64,000 nucleotides of DNA from Arthrobacter sp. efr-133-R2A-120 (GTDB lineage: Bacteria > Actinomycetota > Actinomycetes > Actinomycetales > Micrococcaceae): positions 1-64,000 of the forward strand of contig NZ_JARVRF010000064.1 in NCBI RefSeq assembly GCF_030209835.1, written 5' to 3'. Below the pieces are notes generated by a model, which was given only the letters and a program-made list of their open reading frames with translations, was not told the origin of the DNA and did no database searches. A program made the translations under genes and the position numbers. Positions 44,101 to 52,215 of this stretch are shown here, one piece after another. Position 1 is the first letter of the stretch. Each line of letters starts with the position of its first letter.

Positions 44101-44112
44101 ATTGTCAACAAT
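44101..44112. promoter_or_regulatory. GntR-type operator overlapping the minus-strand transporter promoter
   Basis: ATTGTCAACAAT. On the minus strand it supplies a TTGACA (-35) followed after 17 bases by TTGCAT, giving a plausible promoter for the binding-protein gene at 43990. Occupancy would block it. Confidence 0.55.
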
Positions 44113-44172
44113 TTACAGAAACTTTTTCGGAGGCCGGATCGGTTCTGAATCGTTCCGGTCGGTCGCGTTCAA

Positions 44173-44206
44173 ACTGTTGACAATTTACAATTTGCAAGCC
44201 TAGAGT
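44173..44206 (+). promoter_or_regulatory. GntR-type operator and promoter for the HAD operon
   Basis: ACTGTTGACAAT at 44173-44184 matches the shared motif at 11 of 12 positions. Its TTGACA (44177-44182) is followed after 18 bases by TAGAGT (44201-44206), a good promoter for the gene at 44333. With the site at 44101 it makes a symmetric divergent control region (43991-44332), in which no other gene is evident. Confidence 0.55.
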
Positions 44207-44332
44207 CGAGTCATCGGGCAGGATCTTCCAGCCTGGCGGGGACCCGTTCCCGGCCCACCACGCGCTTCCCGAAACCTCCAATACGCAGGGACGGCAACCG
44301 CTTCCATTTCCTGACAAAGAACGGAACCGAAC

Positions 44333-45007
44333 ATGGCAGAGACCAATTTCCGGCCGAAGTACATCTCTTTTGATATCTACGGCACGCTCATCAACTTCGA
44401 CATTGACCCCACCACGCGTCGCCTGCTGGATGGCCGCATCTCGGAAGAGCAGTGGCCGACCTTCAAGAAGCAGTTCCGTGGGTACCGGTTCGACGAGGTC
44501 CTGGGCGACTACAAGCCTTACGAGCAGATCCTGCAGGATTCCTTTGACCGCGTGTGCAAGCGGTGGGGCATTGGACCGACCGAAGGTGCCGGCGCAGAGT
44601 TCGCTGAGGCGGTACGCGGCTGGGTTGCCCACGAGGACGTACCGGCTCCGCTGAAGCTCATGGGCGATAACTACAAGCTGGTGGCCCTCTCCAACGCAGA
44701 CACCAGCTTCCTGGACATCAGCATTCCGAAGCTCGGTGCAGACTTCCACGCCGTGTTTACCGCTGAGCAGGCCCGGGCCTACAAGCCGCGCTACCAGGCG
44801 TTCGAGTACATGCTGGACACCCTGAACGCCAAGCCGGAGGACTTCCTGCACGTCTCCTCGCACACACGCTACGACATGCATCCGATGCACGACTTGGGCT
44901 TCCGGAACCTCCTCCTGCTGGACCGTGGTTATGACCCCGTCACCACGGGCTACGACCTCTTCACTGTTAAGTCCCTGGACGAGCTCAACAAGCACCTCGG
45001 TCTCTAA
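44333..45007 (+). CDS. Haloacid-dehalogenase type II family hydrolase
   Basis: A 224-residue HAD hydrolase resembling L-2-haloacid dehalogenases. The nucleophile motif is YISFDIYGTL (Asp14), motif II is LSNAD, the lysine is in ARAYKPRYQAFEYML, and motif IV is SSHTRYDMHPMHDLGF. It heads an operon for amine/acid oxidation, which suggests it hydrolyses a phosphorylated or other intermediate rather than a xenobiotic. True dehalogenase activity cannot be excluded. The ATG follows CGGAACCGAAC. Confidence 0.83.
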   Translation: MAETNFRPKYISFDIYGTLINFDIDPTTRRLLDGRISEEQWPTFKKQFRGYRFDEVLGDYKPYEQILQDSFDRVCKRWGIGPTEGAGAEFAEAVRGWVAHEDVPAPLKLMGDNYKLVALSNADTSFLDISIPKLGADFHAVFTAEQARAYKPRYQAFEYMLDTLNAKPEDFLHVSSHTRYDMHPMHDLGFRNLLLLDRGYDPVTTGYDLFTVKSLDELNKHLGL

Positions 45008-45034
45008 ACCGACTTCGAGGCGAAAGGTCACACC

Positions 45035-46312
45035 GTGAAACTTGTTCCTTACTGGCTGGACACAGCCGAGCCTTCCGGCGACTACCGGCAAACATCCGTG
45101 CCGGAAAATGTTGATGTGGCGATCATCGGGGCCGGATTTACCGGGCTCTCCGCAGCCCTTGAATTTGCCCAGCAAGGCGCCAGCGTCGCTGTCTTCGAGC
45201 GCCACACAGTTGGTTGGGGCGCCTCCGGACGTAACGGGGGCATGGCAACCACCGGCTTGGCCATCAGTTTCAACACAGCCGTCAAGCGGTACGGGAGTAC
45301 CCGTGCCGTGGAGATGTTCCGCGAATACAACGACGCGATCGACAGCATCGAGAAGCTTGTCCACGACAACGGCATCGACTGCGACTACAAGCGCTTCGGC
45401 AAGCTTTCGCTGGCCTTCCACAAGTCCCACTACGAGGGGATGCTGAAGTCCCAGGAGCAATTGGCGAAACTTGCCGACTACTACGTGAAGGTCATTCCCG
45501 AGTCGGAGATCCACAGCGAAATCGGTACGGATTTCTATCACGGTGCAATGCTTGATCCGCTCGGGGCCGGCCTCCACGTAGGCAAGTTCGTGCACGGCTT
45601 GGCCGGTGCAGCCGCTGCTGCCGGTGCCCACATTTGCGAGAACGCCGGCGTCACCGAGCTGAAGAAAGTCTCCGGCACGGTCCATGACGTACACACCACC
45701 CGTGGCATCACACGGGCCAAGCAGGTTCTGGTCGCCACAAGCGGATACACAGGCAATGTCACACCGTGGCTGCAGCGCCGCGTGATTCCGGTGGGCAGCT
45801 TCATCATTGTCACCGAACCCTTGCCGGAGGACGTGGTGAACCGCATCCTTCCGCACAGGCGCCAAGCCTCGGACAGCAAGATGCTGACTTACTACTTCCG
45901 GATCACCCCGGACAACAGGCTCCTTTTCGGCGGACGTGCTCGATTTGCACTGTCCAGCCCGGATTCAGATGTCAAGAGCGGCGAGATCCTGCACAAGGCG
46001 ATGACTGAGCTCTTCCCGTATCTTGCCAACGTGAAGGTGGACTACACCTGGGGCGGCTTGGTGGACCTCTCCATGGACCAGATGGTCCATGCCGGCGTGC
46101 ACGATGGCCTGTTCTATTCGCTCTGCTACAGCGGCCACGGCGTGCAGATGGCCGCCCACATGGGCAAGAAGATGGCCCATTACATGGCCGGAGACAAGCA
46201 GGCGAACGTGTGGGAAGACCTTAAGAACCCGCCGGTGCCCGGCCACTTCGGCCCGCCGTGGTTCCTGCCCTTCATTGGCGGAGCCGCGAAGATTATCGAC
46301 CGATTCAGTTAG
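45035..46312 (+). CDS. FAD-dependent oxidase resembling gamma-glutamylputrescine oxidase (PuuB)
   Basis: A 425-residue DAO-family flavoprotein. After about 28 residues the FAD motif VDVAIIGAGFTGLSAALEFA appears, followed by the PuuB-like FERHTVGWGASGRNGG and, near the C-terminus, GGLVDLSMDQMVHAG and YSGHGVQMAAHMGKKMAHYM. GTG at 45035 has GAAAGG upstream. No gamma-glutamylputrescine synthetase gene is in the window, so the substrate may be a different amine; the aldehyde it makes would pass to the aldehyde dehydrogenase encoded next. Confidence 0.84.
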   Translation: MKLVPYWLDTAEPSGDYRQTSVPENVDVAIIGAGFTGLSAALEFAQQGASVAVFERHTVGWGASGRNGGMATTGLAISFNTAVKRYGSTRAVEMFREYNDAIDSIEKLVHDNGIDCDYKRFGKLSLAFHKSHYEGMLKSQEQLAKLADYYVKVIPESEIHSEIGTDFYHGAMLDPLGAGLHVGKFVHGLAGAAAAAGAHICENAGVTELKKVSGTVHDVHTTRGITRAKQVLVATSGYTGNVTPWLQRRVIPVGSFIIVTEPLPEDVVNRILPHRRQASDSKMLTYYFRITPDNRLLFGGRARFALSSPDSDVKSGEILHKAMTELFPYLANVKVDYTWGGLVDLSMDQMVHAGVHDGLFYSLCYSGHGVQMAAHMGKKMAHYMAGDKQANVWEDLKNPPVPGHFGPPWFLPFIGGAAKIIDRFS

Positions 46313-46329
46313 GCAAGAGAAGGTTTCCT

Positions 46330-47877
46330 ATGAGTTCGTCAACAACCGTCGCTGAAGCGCGCCCAAAAACAGCAGAAGAAACGGCCTACAGGCGGGCAAG
46401 CATAGCCGCGCTACCGGGTGGTGCATTCCTGGAAGGCCGTTGGGAGAGAGCCGAGATGATCCTGGAGGTCCGGGATCCCGAAGACGGTGTCCTCTTGGGA
46501 AATGTGTGTTCCTCGACCCCACAGGATGTGCGGCGGGCCGTAGCCTACATTCATCGGCACCTGCAGGACAGTGAATGGCCCCTCCGGGCCCGCCGCGAGG
46601 CTTTGGAACGTGCGGCCGTGCTTCTGGCGGAGCAGTCCGTTCGCTTCGCGGAGCTCATTGCCGCAGAGAGCAGCAAGACCATCAACGAGGCCGAACGTGA
46701 GGTGCGCCGCTGCACCGAAACGTTGCGGCTCTCCGCTGCTGCGTCCAGCGAACTCAATGGAGAAACCCTCGCTTTTGAGGACAGCATGGCCGGAGCAAAC
46801 AAGATCGGATGGTACAACCGCAAACCGGTGGGAATCGTCGCCGCCATCACGCCCTTTAACGATCCGCTCAATCTCGTGGCACACAAGCTGGGGCCGGCGC
46901 TCATCGGAGGCAACGGCGTCGTGCTCAAGCCCTCAGGCCGAACGCCGTTGACCGGGCTGGCCTTCGTCCAGCTGCTGCTGGAAGCCGGTGTCCCTGCCGG
47001 ACGCATCGCTGCGATTGTCGCCGGACCCGGAGTCTCCGAGGCGATCGTGACGGACCCGCAGGTAGACCTCATTTCCTTCACCGGCGGCCCGAAGACGGCG
47101 GACCGCATCGCTGCCGCCGCAGGTGCCAAGAAGATCCTCTCGGAACTGGGCGGCAACAACGCCACGATCGTCTGCGCCGACGCTGAACCAGCGAAAGCCG
47201 CTGAGGCAATCGTTGCCGGCGCGTTCGGAGTGGCCGGCCAGAATTGCCTTTCGGTCCAGCGCGTCTACGTCCACATTTCGCTGTTCGACGAGGTCCTCGA
47301 ACACGTGATCACCGGGACCAAGGCGCTCCGCTTCGGGGCGAAGTTCGATCGCAGCACGGACATCGGCCCCCTCATCACCGAAACGGAGGCACGCCGGGTG
47401 GAGGAATGGGTGGACGAGGCCAAGGCTGCGGGCGCCACCGTCCAGGTGGGCGGGCAGCGCAGCAACGCCTTCTACGAGCCAACTGTTCTCACCGACGTGC
47501 CGGCGGACTGCCGGGTCATCCGCGAGGAAGTGTTCGGCCCGGTGGTCAGCATCATGCCGTTTATCCAAGCCTCCGACGCCATCCGCGCGGCCAACGATTC
47601 CGAGTACGGGCTCCAGGCTGGAGTTTTCACGGAATCCATCGATCTGGCTTTGGCGATTGCCGAGAAGCTGGATGTGGGGGCAGTGGTGATCAATGAGACC
47701 AGCGACGTCCGGATCGATTCCATGCCCTTCGGCGGGTTCAAGAAATCCGGTGTTGGGCGTGAAGGCGTCAAGCACGCCGTCCGTGAAATGACCGAACCCA
47801 AAAGCACCATCATCAAACTGGCCGAGCCGGCCACCGGGTGGCAGCAGTTGACGACCGCAGAACGGAATGCATCATGA
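46330..47877 (+). CDS. Aldehyde dehydrogenase-family protein
   Basis: A 515-residue aldehyde dehydrogenase resembling the glyceraldehyde-3-phosphate/lactaldehyde-type branch. Visible motifs: GIVAAITPFNDPLNLVAHK, ISFTGGPKTADRIA, ELGGNNATIVCADAE with the general base, and the catalytic cysteine in AGQNCLSVQRVYVH. ATG at 46330, 17 bases after the oxidase stop, begins the recognisable protein. It probably oxidises the aldehyde made by the PuuB-like oxidase. Confidence 0.87.
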   Translation: MSSSTTVAEARPKTAEETAYRRASIAALPGGAFLEGRWERAEMILEVRDPEDGVLLGNVCSSTPQDVRRAVAYIHRHLQDSEWPLRARREALERAAVLLAEQSVRFAELIAAESSKTINEAEREVRRCTETLRLSAAASSELNGETLAFEDSMAGANKIGWYNRKPVGIVAAITPFNDPLNLVAHKLGPALIGGNGVVLKPSGRTPLTGLAFVQLLLEAGVPAGRIAAIVAGPGVSEAIVTDPQVDLISFTGGPKTADRIAAAAGAKKILSELGGNNATIVCADAEPAKAAEAIVAGAFGVAGQNCLSVQRVYVHISLFDEVLEHVITGTKALRFGAKFDRSTDIGPLITETEARRVEEWVDEAKAAGATVQVGGQRSNAFYEPTVLTDVPADCRVIREEVFGPVVSIMPFIQASDAIRAANDSEYGLQAGVFTESIDLALAIAEKLDVGAVVINETSDVRIDSMPFGGFKKSGVGREGVKHAVREMTEPKSTIIKLAEPATGWQQLTTAERNAS

Positions 47878-48992
47878 CCACCCACAAAATCGCGGTGATC
47901 GCGGGCGACGGCATCGGCAAGGAAGTTGTCCCGGCGGCCATCGAATGCCTTGAACGCATCGCCGGACTCCACTCGTTGCACCTTGAGTTCACCTATTTCG
48001 ACTGGGGATCGGACTACTACGCCGAGCACGGGCGCATGATGCCGCTTGACGGGCTCGAACAGCTGTCAGCGCACGAAGCGATCTTCCTGGGCGCTGTGGG
48101 CTCGCCGTCCGTCCCGGACGCTGAATCCCTCTGGGGGCTGTTGATCCCCATCCGCCGCGAATTCCAGCAATACATCAACCTCCGTCCAGTGAAAACGCTC
48201 GACGGCGTGAAGTCGCCCCTCGCGTCCAAGGAACCGATCGATATCCTCATCGTGCGTGAAAACAACGAGGGGGAGTACTCGGAGGTCGGCGGCCGCGCCT
48301 ATCGCGGGCTGCCGCATGAAACCGCGGTCCAGGAAACCATTTTCACCCGGCTGGGAGTGTCGCGGGCAGCGCACTACGCCGCATCGCTCGCATCCTCCCG
48401 GAAGGGCCGACTGACCTCGGCAACCAAGAGCAACGGCATCATCCACACCATGCCGTTCTGGGACGAAGTGGTGGAAGAGACAACCCGCCTCTACCCCGAC
48501 GTGACGCTCACCAGTGAACTTGTCGACGCGTTGTCCGCGCATCTGGTCCTGAAACCCTGGACCTTCGATGTCATTGTTGCCTCCAACCTGCTTGGCGACA
48601 TTCTCTCGGACCTTGGCAGTTCCGTCACCGGCTCCATCGGTGTAGCCCCGAGTGCCAACCTCAATCCCGAAGGTGACTTCCCGTCCCTCTTCGAACCTGT
48701 CCACGGATCAGCGCCGGACATTGCAGGCAAAGGCCTGGCCAATCCGGTAGGCCAGATGTGGTCCGGAGCAATGATGCTCCAACACCTCGGGTACCCGGAA
48801 GCTGCCGAGCACCTCCAATTGGCCTTCGAGTCCGTCCTACGGGACGGCCTGGGTACCCGCGATGTCGGAGGACCGTCCTCGACCTCCGAATTCACCGCCG
48901 CCGTCCTGGCCGCCATTGACGTCATCGACGCCGTTGGGGCGGTGGACGCCACGACGGGAAACACGCCGCCGGCAGCAACGGCGTCGTCATGA
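47874..48992 (+). CDS. Tartrate/D-malate dehydrogenase-type decarboxylating dehydrogenase
   Basis: A 372-residue member of the isocitrate/isopropylmalate dehydrogenase superfamily, closest in pattern to tartrate or D-malate dehydrogenases (TtuC/DmlA). Key segments are AVIAGDGIGKEVVPAA, ILIVRENNEGEYSEVGG (substrate loop), SNLLGDILSDLGSSVTGSIG with the metal aspartates, and PVHGSAPDIAGKGLANP. The start overlaps the aldehyde dehydrogenase stop (ATGA). It would oxidise and decarboxylate a 2-hydroxy diacid-like product; the leucine pathway is unlikely in this context. Confidence 0.86.
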   Translation: MTTHKIAVIAGDGIGKEVVPAAIECLERIAGLHSLHLEFTYFDWGSDYYAEHGRMMPLDGLEQLSAHEAIFLGAVGSPSVPDAESLWGLLIPIRREFQQYINLRPVKTLDGVKSPLASKEPIDILIVRENNEGEYSEVGGRAYRGLPHETAVQETIFTRLGVSRAAHYAASLASSRKGRLTSATKSNGIIHTMPFWDEVVEETTRLYPDVTLTSELVDALSAHLVLKPWTFDVIVASNLLGDILSDLGSSVTGSIGVAPSANLNPEGDFPSLFEPVHGSAPDIAGKGLANPVGQMWSGAMMLQHLGYPEAAEHLQLAFESVLRDGLGTRDVGGPSSTSEFTAAVLAAIDVIDAVGAVDATTGNTPPAATASS

Positions 48993-49969
48993 CAGCTACG
49001 GAACGCAAGCGGCCCGTCGTCGCGGTCCTGTACCGGGAGGCTTTGCCGCCCCGGCTACAGGAGATCGAGGAGCTGGCGGATGTCCGCCTTAGCAAGGCCG
49101 ATGGGCTTGCTAAGGCGTTGGACGGCGCGGACGTGTTGTACCAGTGGCACTCGTTCTCACCTGCCTTGAAGGAGAACTGGGCCGCAGCCTCGTCGCTGAA
49201 GTGGGTTCATGCCTCGGCGGCAGGCGTCAGCCAGCTGCTTTTCGAGGAGTTGGTCCAAAGCGGCGTTGTCTACACGAACTCCCGGGGTGTGCTCAGCAGG
49301 GCCATTGCCGAATTTGCGCTCGGGTTCGTTTTGGATTTGGCCAAGGATGCGCAGGGTTCGTTCCGGCTCCAGCAGCAACAACGCTGGCAGCACAGAACCA
49401 CGCAAAAGATCCATGGCAAAAATGCGCTGGTGGTGGGCATCGGATCGATCGGACGTGAAATCGCGCGCCTGTTCCGTGCCGTGGGCATGGAGGTCAGCGG
49501 TGCCGGACGCGCAAGTCGTCCCGGGGACGATGATTTCGACTGGATCTACTCTTCCCAAGACCTGCCCGGCATCGTCCATGACTACGACTATGTTGTGCTC
49601 GCCGCTCCGCTGACCGCGGAGACCAGGGGACTGATGAACGTCGACGTGCTTGCGTCCATGAAAACGTCGGCGCACCTCATAAATGTGGGCCGCGCCGAAC
49701 TTGTTCACACCGGCGCCCTGACTGAAGCACTGGCATCGGGCTCGATCGCCGGTGCCGCCCTCGACGTCGTGCACCCGGAGCCGTTACCTGGGGGACACGC
49801 GCTTTGGAGCATGGAGAACGTCATCATCACCCCTCACATGAGCGGTGACGCTGAAAACTATCTCGATGACCTCAGCAAGCTGTTCTTGGAGAATCTGGGA
49901 CGGTTCGTCAAAAGCGAACCGTTGTTGAACGTGGTGGACAAGACCCTCGGATTTGTCCCTGTTTCCTGA
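48989..49969 (+). CDS. D-isomer-specific 2-hydroxyacid dehydrogenase
   Basis: A 326-residue NAD(P)-dependent dehydrogenase of the D-2-hydroxyacid family. The nucleotide fold ALVVGIGSIGREIARLFRAVGMEV is clear, with the catalytic Arg in HLINVGRAELVHTGAL, the Glu in HPEPLPGGHALW and the His in VIITPHMSG. It overlaps the preceding gene by 4 bases and reduces a 2-oxoacid or oxidises a 2-hydroxyacid in the same pathway. Glyoxylate/hydroxypyruvate reductase-like activity is possible. Confidence 0.87.
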   Translation: MTATERKRPVVAVLYREALPPRLQEIEELADVRLSKADGLAKALDGADVLYQWHSFSPALKENWAAASSLKWVHASAAGVSQLLFEELVQSGVVYTNSRGVLSRAIAEFALGFVLDLAKDAQGSFRLQQQQRWQHRTTQKIHGKNALVVGIGSIGREIARLFRAVGMEVSGAGRASRPGDDDFDWIYSSQDLPGIVHDYDYVVLAAPLTAETRGLMNVDVLASMKTSAHLINVGRAELVHTGALTEALASGSIAGAALDVVHPEPLPGGHALWSMENVIITPHMSGDAENYLDDLSKLFLENLGRFVKSEPLLNVVDKTLGFVPVS

Positions 49970-49996
49970 TCCAGAAGGCGTCTAAGGAGCCGCAAC

Positions 49997-51040
49997 ATGC
50001 CCACTATTGCCAACGCGTATATCGCCAATTCGGCTACGTCCGCACTGCAGCCCGGCATCATTGAACGCCGCGATCCAGGTGAGTTCGACATCAAAATTGC
50101 CATCAAGTTCAGCGGCATCTGTCATTCCGACATCCACACTGCGCGAGGCGACTGGGCAAGCGTCAACTTCCCGATCGTTGTAGGACACGAGATCTCGGGA
50201 ATTGTTGAAGCTGTCGGAGCCAAAGTGACGCGCCATGCCGTGGGCGACCGGGTAGGTGTGGGCTGTTTCGTGGATTCATGCAGGAACTGCGTCAACTGCC
50301 TCGCAGGCGAGGAGCAGCACTGCCTGTCGGGATCGACGAGTACCTACAACTCGGTGGGCCGGGACGGCCGGCCCACCGCAGGCGGCTACAGCAACAGCAT
50401 TGTTGTGGACGAGAATTACGTTCTGCGGATTCCCGAGGGCATTTCACTCGAAACAGCCGCACCACTTCTATGCGCCGGGATAACCATGTACTCGCCCCTC
50501 CGCAATTGGGGTGCAGGCCCGGGAACGCGGGTGGCCATTGTCGGCATGGGCGGGCTCGGCCACATGGGCGTCAAGATCGCAACAGCGCTCGGGGCGCAGG
50601 TGACGGTGCTCAGCCAATCGCTCAGGAAGCAGGAGGACGCGCTCCGTTTCGGGGCGGCGGCCTGCCACGCGACGTCGGATCCCGCCACTTTCGCGCGCCA
50701 CCAAGGCTATTTCGATCTAATCATCAATACCGTCTCCGCGGACATCGACATCGATCAGTACCTTTCCTTGCTCGCCTTGGACGGCACCCTGGTCATCGTG
50801 GGGCTGCCCTCGAAACCACTAACACAACGGGCCTGGTCACTGGCCAGTTTCAGACGCAATCTGGCCGGTTCAAAGATGGGCGGCATCAGGCAGACGCAGG
50901 AAATGCTGGACTTCTGCGCCGCCCATGGGCTCGGCGCCGAGGTGGAGGTGATTCCGGCCGGCAAAATAGCCGAGGCTTTTGACCGAGTCATTGACAGTGC
51001 GGTGCGGTACCGCTTTGTCATTGACGCCGCGACGTTCTGA
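49997..51040 (+). CDS. Zinc-dependent alcohol dehydrogenase, cinnamyl-alcohol-dehydrogenase type
   Basis: A 347-residue medium-chain dehydrogenase. Catalytic zinc ligands are in [15 protein letters not shown] and [13 protein letters not shown]; the structural-zinc cysteines are in [20 protein letters not shown]; the NADP fold is [17 protein letters not shown]. It resembles broad-specificity aldehyde reductases such as YahK. It is the last gene of the HAD operon, 27 bases after the hydroxyacid dehydrogenase, and its 3' end overlaps the aminotransferase remnant on the other strand. Confidence 0.88.
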   Translation: MPTIANAYIANSATSALQPGIIERRDPGEFDIKIAIKFSGICHSDIHTARGDWASVNFPIVVGHEISGIVEAVGAKVTRHAVGDRVGVGCFVDSCRNCVNCLAGEEQHCLSGSTSTYNSVGRDGRPTAGGYSNSIVVDENYVLRIPEGISLETAAPLLCAGITMYSPLRNWGAGPGTRVAIVGMGGLGHMGVKIATALGAQVTVLSQSLRKQEDALRFGAAACHATSDPATFARHQGYFDLIINTVSADIDIDQYLSLLALDGTLVIVGLPSKPLTQRAWSLASFRRNLAGSKMGGIRQTQEMLDFCAAHGLGAEVEVIPAGKIAEAFDRVIDSAVRYRFVIDAATF

Positions 51041-51313
51041 TCTTCCGCATTTCGAGTGTTTTGGCGAGTCGGGTAACGCCGAGTTCCGTCCGCTCAGGGG
51101 TTTGCGAGGCAAAGCATAGACGCAATGCGTTGCCAAACTGTCCTGCCACGGAAAACGCCGCATGGCGAAGCTGACAATATCGTGGGTCTGCTCCTGCAGC
51201 AGTGACGTACTTGAATCGATGATGGAGCCGACAAGGCTTTTGGCGCGGGCCGCCCACGGAAGGCTTGCTGGCTCAACGGATGGTGCTGACACGATGGATC
51301 TCGCGTTGGTCAT
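51018..51313 (-). pseudogene. PLP-dependent aminotransferase gene remnant with large internal deletion and frameshift
   Basis: From the ATG at 51313 (GGGAG upstream) the first 50 codons encode an N-terminus typical of MocR/2-aminoadipate-type aminotransferases, ending with GSIIDSSTSLLQEQTHDIVSFAM. In another frame the last 36 codons match the normal C-terminus of the same family (NALRLCFASQTPERTELG, then VTRLAKTLEM), ending at 51018. The roughly 300-residue PLP-binding core is missing. The start overlaps the stop of the membrane-protein gene (ATGA), showing an original operon. Confidence 0.65.
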
Positions 51314-51507
51314 CGGAACGCTCCCAGTTGCGCATGGACAGACAGGAGAACGGCACCCAGGGCAACGATTCCGACGCAGGCCTGTGACAAGGAGTTGGTT
51401 CCAAACATCCTCCTACGCCTTGTGCTCCAACTGGACGGCCGGTTGTGTAAGAGGGTAATTGTGCTAGTCAGGAACCCCGCTGCAATAAGCATGACGAGGC
51501 TGCCCAT
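51310..51507 (-). CDS. Small two-helix membrane protein
   Basis: A 65-residue protein with two hydrophobic stretches, SLVMLIAAGFLTSTITLL and ACVGIVALGAVLLSVHAQL, joined by an arginine-rich loop. Its ATG overlaps the stop of the upstream gene (TGATG) and its own stop overlaps the aminotransferase-remnant start (ATGA). The tight coupling is the main reason to call it. No family is recognised. Confidence 0.45.
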   Translation of the reverse strand: MGSLVMLIAAGFLTSTITLLHNRPSSWSTRRRRMFGTNSLSQACVGIVALGAVLLSVHAQLGAFR

Positions 51508-51797
51508 CAGACCTCCCAGTTGAAGGATCCGGGATGGCCGTCATGTCCCGCTGCGGCCACAGCCTCCTGGGCAGGTGTGGACAACGCCATGATGAGCAAC
51601 TCGTAGTCGTCCTCTATGTGGAAGAGTCGACGGTCACCGATGGCATCGGTCACCCAGATCATTCGGCCATCTTCGGTTCGTTCGTCAATAGTGCCCCTGT
51701 GGCACTGCATACCGCGCCGGAGAAGCGTGACGATGTCTCCGCGCTGGAGGGATGTCCACAGAGACACCTGACTGGACGCACGACCGCTTTGTCGCAT
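51507..51797 (-). CDS. Hypothetical protein, 96 residues
   Basis: A short soluble protein with a central LQRGDIVTLLRRGMQCHRG motif and acidic DDYELLIMAL segment, suggestive of a small beta-barrel domain. No family is recognised. It has an AAAGG site with correct spacing, begins the minus-strand mini-operon, and lies 57 bases from the GntR-type site at 51854. The alternative is a chance frame, but the overlap with the next gene argues against this. Confidence 0.5.
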   Translation of the reverse strand: MRQSGRASSQVSLWTSLQRGDIVTLLRRGMQCHRGTIDERTEDGRMIWVTDAIGDRRLFHIEDDYELLIMALSTPAQEAVAAAGHDGHPGSFNWEV

Positions 51798-51853
51798 CTT
51801 TATCTGCCTTTCTGGTCCGGCGCGAGATAAGGAACTTTAGCAGTCTATCGTCG

Positions 51854-51865
51854 ATTGTTGACAAT
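51854..51865. promoter_or_regulatory. GntR-type operator, first of four in the Dpp upstream region
   Basis: ATTGTTGACAAT, a perfect motif. It sits in a 26-base block (51845-51870) that is repeated identically at 62959-62984. Confidence 0.6.
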
Positions 51866-51906
51866 TGCTAGACCTGTGGAGCCGGCAGTTTCGACGGAGG
51901 CGGGGC

Positions 51907-51918
51907 ATTGTCGACAAG
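51907..51918. promoter_or_regulatory. GntR-type operator, second of four
   Basis: ATTGTCGACAAG contains the perfect palindrome TTGTCGACAA at 51908-51917. Confidence 0.5.
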
Positions 51919-52075
51919 CGTTGCCGACGCTCTTCGCGACAACGTCCAGGCGGGGCAAGAACTAGGTCGAGGCTTCGATTTCCGCTAATTGTAGAGGGAG
52001 TTCGGGATCTCCCCGAAGGATGCCAGTGCCGCCTAGTAGCGGGATGGGGCGAGCGGGGAAGTTGCCCGCCTCGGG

Positions 52076-52087
52076 GTTGTCGACAAT
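52076..52087. promoter_or_regulatory. GntR-type operator, third of four
   Basis: GTTGTCGACAAT contains the perfect palindrome TTGTCGACAA at 52077-52086, the same core as the site at 51907. Confidence 0.5.
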
Positions 52088-52100
52088 CCAAGAGCAAAAA

Positions 52101-52112
52101 ATCGTTGACAAT
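52101..52112. promoter_or_regulatory. GntR-type operator, fourth of four
   Basis: ATCGTTGACAAT matches 11 of 12 positions and lies 104 bases upstream of the binding-protein start at 52216. The 418-base region 51798-52215 holds no recognised gene. Confidence 0.5.
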
Positions 52113-52215
52113 CGACTATTTCGATGGAAATGTGTTCCGCACCACTTCAATGTGTGTTTCGCATCACTTCTTGGACCAACTCCACCGCATCCCCTGACTA
52201 AAGGCAGTTTGCATC

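Noticed and set aside
44333-45007. Assignment as a xenobiotic dehalogenase gene
   Set aside because: The motifs are general to HAD type II hydrolases and the neighbours are amine-catabolic, so a dehalogenase role is not supported beyond family name.
44105-45865. A 586-codon open frame on the minus strand across the HAD and PuuB-like genes
   Set aside because: It lies opposite two clearly recognised enzymes, crosses their intergenic gap and ends within the operator region; its sequence resembles no protein family.
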